Positions 36,533 to 38,038 of a stretch of 38,038 nucleotides of DNA are shown here, in pieces; positions within the stretch are counted from its first letter, which is position 1; each line of letters begins with the position of its first letter. The position numbers and the translations under genes are program-made. The notes beneath the pieces were generated by a model. That model was not told the DNA's origin and ran no database searches. It saw only the letters and a program-made list of their open reading frames with translations. This DNA comes from Bacteroidales bacterium. GTDB taxonomy: Bacteria; Bacteroidota; Bacteroidia; Bacteroidales; Marinilabiliaceae. The stretch covers positions 1 through 38,038 of the forward strand of contig QKIO01000073.1 of the NCBI GenBank assembly GCA_003251015.1. Reading direction: 5' to 3'.

Positions 36533-37837
36533 TTATATGAAATCTAATGACTGGTTTTCAAATGTTGATTTTAACCATGTAGTAGTTATAGTTTTATCAA
36601 ATTCCAATTCTTTAACTAGTCCCACTTCAGGAGTGATACTTAAAAATTGCACATCATTTTTTATTTGATTGTAACTCTGCAAAAAACTACAAGTAGGTTC
36701 CCATTTTTTGTAATATGGGATTGATTCACTTTTTACATCTGCATCTAAAAATGAGATAGTCTTAACATTATCACTAAACACATAACCTTTAGCTTGATTA
36801 TGAAAATCAACAACACTTGAGAAAGGGCCTATTGGGATTATTTTAACATCTGGAATTACACCAGTCACTTTTTTAAAATGATTTAGTTTTGTTTGTAAAT
36901 AAAACTTTGCCATCATATCTTCTACAAAAAATACTGCATCTGGAGAAATATCTTCTTGGTATGCAATCTCTCCAATTGCTCTAGCTGGAAAACAGTTTTC
37001 ATGCACTACAATGTTACCATGTACATCATACTCTAGGAAAATAATATTCTTACAATTCTTAATTAAACTAACAGAATGGGTAGAAAATATTGTTACTATA
37101 TTTTTCTCTATTGATATAGTTTTAAGAAAATTATATAAACTAATCTGAACTTTTGGATGTAATGCCAATTCGAATTCATCTATAAGTAAAAGTGAATTCG
37201 ATTGCATTGATTTCAAACCTATTAATAGATTTAGAATTAATATTTCACCAAAACTAAAATTCTTTTCTGAATAATATTGGTTCTTATTTCCGACCTTCCC
37301 TTCTTTTAAAAGATATGCAATATTATTCCGATGATTAGCAAATACTCCACGTGCTTTAGCGTCTATGCTTATTGTTCTTAACTCAGAAAACTTTTCTGTC
37401 AAGAATATTGTGTTCATTGCATCAATTAGCCACTGGTCTGCTTTTCTAATTTTATGTACATTTAATTCTTCATTATGTACATATAGCCTAGCTCCTGTTG
37501 GTGGAAAAAACATAACATTATTAAATCCAAATTCTTTCAATATTTTACTATTGCCTTTGGGTTTAGGTGTCCACCTTGTTTTTCTATAGGCATATTCAAC
37601 TTTCTTATTATTTACAGTGTAAGTTACATTACCCTTAAACTCATCAATTGTTCCATTAATTGAGGTTTTCATATTATCTCTAAAGGCATTTCCATATCCA
37701 ATTCTATGAATACAACTCAATAACGTTGACTTTCCAATTCCATTGACACCTGTAAGAAGATAAACACCTTTCTTTTTGGGGATATTAAACTCTAATCTTT
37801 TAATATTCTTTATGTTATTAATAGTAATGTCAGCCAT
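36533..37837 (-). pseudogene. Host AAA ATPase (ATP-binding, ABC/OLD-like), 5' part, probably truncated by prophage insertion
   Basis: LLTGVNGIGKSTLL (Walker A), FSFGEILILNLLIGL (signature-like), SLLLIDEFELALHP (Walker B), IFSTHSVSLI; stop codon lies at the phage junction. Confidence 0.75.
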
Positions 37838-38038
37838 TTTATATTCTATTATGCCTTATTATTTTCTCTAATTATTCTGCGCGGTAATTGCCGATAACGG
37901 CTTTGTTCATGAAACGTAGGGCAAATTAATAGCACTACAGCTCCTTAGCCCAACTGAGCCAAAGGAAAAGTTTTCGAGTTTAATTATTTTAGTTAATCGA
38001 ATCATTTTGCTTTGGCGAACATGAAGATAGCACAAAAG

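Larger units (their letters stand above)
614..36539. mobile_element. Mu-like transposable prophage (approximate boundaries)
   Basis: MuA/MuB-type genes, GemA, DUF3164, Mu-type head and tail genes; end-proximal repeated sites CGAATNNTGTAAATWTT at both ends in inverted orientation; candidate 5-bp direct repeat AAATC at 609-613 and 36540-36544. Exact termini uncertain. Confidence 0.85.

Noticed and set aside
36533-37837. AAA ATPase as a phage-encoded defence gene at the right end
   Set aside because: It lies outside the end sites, is truncated at the junction, and its likely C-terminus is on the opposite flank, so it is better explained as the interrupted host target.
1-38038. CRISPR arrays, rRNA, intact tRNAs, reverse transcriptase/DGR
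   Set aside because: No direct-repeat/spacer pattern, no rRNA-like sequence, no complete tRNA cloverleaf and no RT motifs were seen.

Overview
This window holds an almost complete Mu-like transposable prophage of Bacteroidetes type (about 36 kb, roughly 0.6-36.54 kb). It appears to be inserted in a host AAA-ATPase gene: the 5' part is at 36533-37837 (-) and the probable 3' part is at 278-~613 (-). Early region, rightward (0.76-11 kb): S24/LexA-like repressor, small Ner-like regulator, MuA-type DDE transposase, MuB-type ATPase, DUF3164, DUF4494, C5 cytosine methyltransferase, GemA/gp16, RecA/DnaB-like P-loop ATPase, and a two-gene cassette that may be a moron. A leftward block (29.4-11 kb) carries the prohead protease/scaffold, major capsid, sheath, tube, tail chaperone, tape measure, gpD-like and baseplate proteins, amidase, a holin candidate, a u-spanin candidate, tail fibres and an adenine methyltransferase. 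A rightward block (29.5-35.9 kb) carries the terminases, a gp36-like protein, a portal-MuF-toxin fusion and a gpG-like protein. The observations most worth checking are: (i) a recurring 18-19 bp TTTAAACANNRTTTAAA motif just upstream of at least seven start codons, always in the same orientation relative to the gene; (ii) a U_UUU_UUA -1 frameshift site in the tail chaperone gene; (iii) a portal-MuF-nuclease fusion with an A11 tract at the portal/F junction; (iv) a highly structured intergenic element at 11.9-12.05 kb with possible pseudoknots; (v) a tRNA acceptor/T-arm-like minihelix at 6.31 kb; (vi) an in-frame TGA in the gp25-like baseplate gene; (vii) 12-bp iterons upstream of a small late regulator-like ORF. 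Family assignments come from reading motifs and recalling families; no database search was run.
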